Source: Acephala macrosclerotiorum (lineage: Eukaryota > Ascomycota > Leotiomycetes > Helotiales > Mollisiaceae). Taken from it: a stretch of 64,000 bases of DNA. The notes beneath the pieces were generated by a model. The model did not search any database and was not told the DNA's origin. It saw only the letters and a program-made list of their open reading frames with translations. Both the position numbers and the translations under genes were made by a program. Below are positions 61,067-64,000 of this stretch, one piece after another; within the stretch, counting starts at the first letter, position 1; each line of letters begins with the position of its first letter. Location: NCBI GenBank assembly GCA_014904845.1, contig MU119423.1, forward strand, positions 29,495-93,494. Direction: 5' to 3'.

Positions 61067-63206
61067 CTTTATTTTATTATTAAATTTATCAATAATAAAA
61101 TTAATTATTTTTTATATTTTTTTAAATTTATATATTTTTATAAAACGATAATTTAATTATTATTATTTTTATTATTTTAATTTAATAAAAATAATATTAT
61201 TAATTGTGAATAATAAATAAAATTAATAAAAATTTTTTTATTTTTTTATTTATTTATTAATTTTATAATTTAAATTTTTATTTTTTAATTTTTTAAAAAA
61301 AAATATTATATTTAATATATTAATAAAATTTATAATTTATTATTTATTTTAAATTTTTTTTTTATAAATAATTAATATTTTTATTATTTATTTAATTGAT
61401 AATTAATTTTATAAAATAAATAGTTTTTTTATTTTTTAAAAAATTATAAATATTATTATTATTATTATTAATAATTAATTTATAAATTTTTAATTTTTTC
61501 AATAATAATTAAATAAAATTAATATTCGTATTTTATAATTTTTTTTAATTTATAAATAAAAATATTATTTTTAAATTTATAATTATTTATTAATTTATTT
61601 AAATATATTATTTTTTAAATTATAATATTAATATATATTATATAATTTCTTTTTTTTTAAATTAAAAATAATTTTTATATATTCGAATAATATAATTTTT
61701 AATTTTATAAATTAATATTATACGTATTTTATTTTTTTAAATATTTAATTAATTATTTTCTAATTATAATAATAATAAATATAAAAATGAAAATAATTAA
61801 TTAAATTAAAATAATTTAAAATTATTTTTAAATTTAATTAATTTTATTATAAATATATTTTTTTAATATTATAAAATTAAATTAATAATTATTAATATTT
61901 TATTTAATTAAATTTTTATAAAATTAAATAATAAAATAATATAATTAATATTTTCGATTTTAAATTTTTTATTTTTATTAAAATTTAAAAATACGTTATT
62001 ACGAATTTTAATTATTAAAAATAAACGTTTTTTTTATATAATTAATTAATTATTAATTATATTAATATTATTTATTATTTATATAATTAATATAATAAAA
62101 TTTTTAAAATTATATTTATTTTTAAAATAAAAAGTTTTTTATAATTTAATAAAATTAATATTATATTAAAATTTTATTATTTTTTATATATTTATTATTA
62201 TAATTATCAATTAATAATATATTTAATAATATATTATAAAATTAATTTTTCTTTAAAAATTTAAACGATTTAAAAAAAATTCAATTTTTATAAAAAAAAT
62301 ATAAAAACGAATTTTATTAAAAAAAAATATAAAAAACGAATATTTAATTTAAATTTTTTATTAACAAAATTTATTAAAATAAATTTATAATAATTTCGTT
62401 TTTTATTTTTTTATAAAAATTATAAATATATAAAAAAATAATATAAAAATTAAAAAAAAAAAAATTTAAATTTAAAATAATTTAATTTATATTTATAATA
62501 CAAATTATATATAATTTTATTTTATTTTAATAAAATTTTTTATTTGTTTTTTTATAAATATAATTTTAATTTTAAATAATAATAATAATATATATAATTA
62601 AAAATTAATTTTATAAATAAAATATTATTTAATATTTATTTATTAAATTATTTAAATAATATATTATAATAAATTAAAATATAAAAAATTTTATAAATAA
62701 ATTAAATTCTTTTTTTAAAACGTAATAAAATATTTATATTTTTTATAATTAATATTTATATAAATTTAAATAATTAAATATATTAAAACAAAATTAAATA
62801 ATTTAATAAAAATAAAAAAAATATTAAAATTATTTTTAAAATAAATAATATAATTAATATTTAATATAATATTAAATAATAAAAAACAAATTATAAAATT
62901 GAATAGAAAATAAATATTATAATAAATTATTATTATTATTTTTAATTTAAAAATTTATATATAAATTTTTTTATTAAAATATTTTTTAATTTTTTTAATT
63001 CGTTTTATTTTTTTATATAATATTATATATTATTAATAATTAATATAATTATTAATAAAAAATATATTTTTAATTATTAATTTTTCATAAAATAATTTAA
63101 ATTTTAATTATTATTTTTTTATTTAATAAATTTTTTTAAAAATATTTTATTATTTTTATATTTTATTTATTTATTAATACGTTTTTTTATATTTAATAAT
63201 ATTGAT

Positions 63207-63415
63207 ATTACTAAAAATATTTATTACTAGTAATAAACCAGAAACGAAATAAACAAATAAATTGAATAATTCGTTGATTAATTGTAAGTTCTAAATCTAA
63301 TAAGCGCGCAAAAATTGAAAAATATAATCTCAATTCTAGCGCAAGCGGCGCTAGTCCCGATCTGGCCTAGTACCGCACGTGACTACTAAACTAATATTAT
63401 ATTTACACTAGTAAT
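63207..63415 (+). repeat. 209-bp element, copy 2
   Basis: Begins ATTACTA (63207-63213) and ends TAGTAAT (63409-63415), an inverted pair. It has the same core hairpin, CTAGCGC at 63336-63342 and GCGCTAG at 63348-63354. It is better preserved at its ends than copy 1, about 2.35 kb away in the same orientation. Confidence 0.8.
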
Positions 63416-64000
63416 TTTTTCTTTGTAACAAGAATTAATTTAGTTTAATTATTTAAAAAACGCTATTATTTTTTTTTTTTATTGTAATTCGTTAATACTT
63501 AAAACTCGCTAATATTTTAATGCAAAAATCATATAATTAAACTTTGAAAATAACGCTAATAAACTAATATTATTTTCGAAGTTCGTCGAAAGTTATAAAC
63601 GTCGAGATTAAAATAAATTTATTTTTTTTAATTTTATAAATCAAATAATTACAAAATTCGAAATACAATACAAAAATTTTTTTTTTTTTATTTTTTTTTT
63701 TAATAAATATCTTTTTTAATTCTTTGTATTGTTTTTATCGTTTTTTTTTTTTTAATCTATTTTTTTATTCGAATTTTAAAGTAATTCGTATTTAAAAACT
63801 TTTTTAAAATTTTATTAAATATTGATTTTATTATAATATTTATTAAATTATTTTGATTATTAATTTATTGAATTTTTTGTAATTTTTTATATTTATACGA
63901 TTAATAAAAAATTATAATATCGATTATAAAACGCTTTTTTTTAATTGTTTTTAATTTGATTAAATATTCGTATAATAAATATAAATTTGTATAAACGATT

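Larger units (their letters stand above)
54420..64000. repeat. Large AT block, RIP-saturated, to window edge
   Basis: Almost pure A+T for about 9.6 kb with cytosines largely confined to CpG. No coding frame. Two small islands (60950-61045 and 63290-63420) keep ordinary composition. Internal tandem and inverted copies of a 160-180 bp unit are listed separately. It could be a nest of old transposons, or pericentromeric or subtelomeric DNA; the window cannot tell. Confidence 0.85.

Noticed and set aside
60861..63415. LTR pair of a retrotransposon
   Set aside because: The direct repeats lack TG...CA ends and have an internal hairpin and inverted ATTACTA ends; no coding remnant can be read between them because the interval is AT-saturated. 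A short TIR element fits better.
54420..64000. CRISPR array or mitochondrial DNA as explanation for the AT block
   Set aside because: No regular spacer pattern; no mitochondrial genes or tRNAs; CpG-restricted cytosines fit RIP instead.

Overview
This is nuclear DNA of a filamentous ascomycete (Pezizomycotina). Protein-coding genes carry short introns of about 47-112 nt with GT...AG borders. The gene content is characteristic of these fungi: 2EXR proteins, a DUF7918 protein, an NLR with a nucleoside-phosphorylase-like N-terminus, a C2H2 plus fungal-TF regulator, a cutinase relic, an old yellow enzyme and a vanillyl-alcohol-oxidase-type flavoenzyme. Two blocks of almost pure A+T, about 3 kb on the left and about 9.6 kb at the right edge, have nearly all remaining cytosines in CpG. 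That is the pattern expected of very old, saturated repeat-induced point mutation (RIP). A leotiomycete (Helotiales-like) host is a reasonable guess, but it is only inference.

Layout. 0.2-1.7 kb: DUF218-like protein. 2.3-3.2 kb: decayed coding relic. 3.3-6.3 kb: AT block. 7.9-9.3 kb: astacin-like metallopeptidase. 9.7-10.9 kb: two broken genes, one a type-B carboxylesterase. 11.6-14.9 kb: Rqc2/NEMF ribosome quality-control factor, divergent from a small unknown gene at 15.2 kb. 16.3-16.9 kb: Rid-family protein. 17.5-19.1 kb: old yellow enzyme. 19.4-21.3 kb: secreted type-B carboxylesterase. 22.0-22.25 kb: a MITE-like element. 23.5-24.2 kb: cutinase pseudogene. 25.3-32.4 kb: FAD monooxygenase, divergent VAO-type oxidase and a fungal transcription factor, which look like a small aromatic-catabolism locus. 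The oxidase has one in-frame stop and the regulator has two. 33.2-34.3 kb: DUF7918 protein. 35.5-41.4 kb: a same-strand array of 2EXR genes, two intact and three broken. 42.4-43.9 kb: bleomycin hydrolase. 44.8-46.4 kb: unknown protein with one membrane segment. 47.0-48.0 kb: broken SERAC1-like hydrolase domain. 49.1-53.4 kb: a 1393-residue NLR. 54.4-64 kb: AT block with foldback and tandem structure and two copies of a 206-209 bp element.

The most interesting item is the NLR. It combines an N-terminal nucleoside-phosphorylase-like domain, NB-ARC, kinesin-light-chain-type TPRs and a complete C-terminal MYND zinc finger, which only appears after a 60-nt intron is removed. Overall the window shows housekeeping genes (Rqc2, bleomycin hydrolase) interspersed with fast-evolving accessory genes, many of them decaying, next to RIP-saturated repeats.
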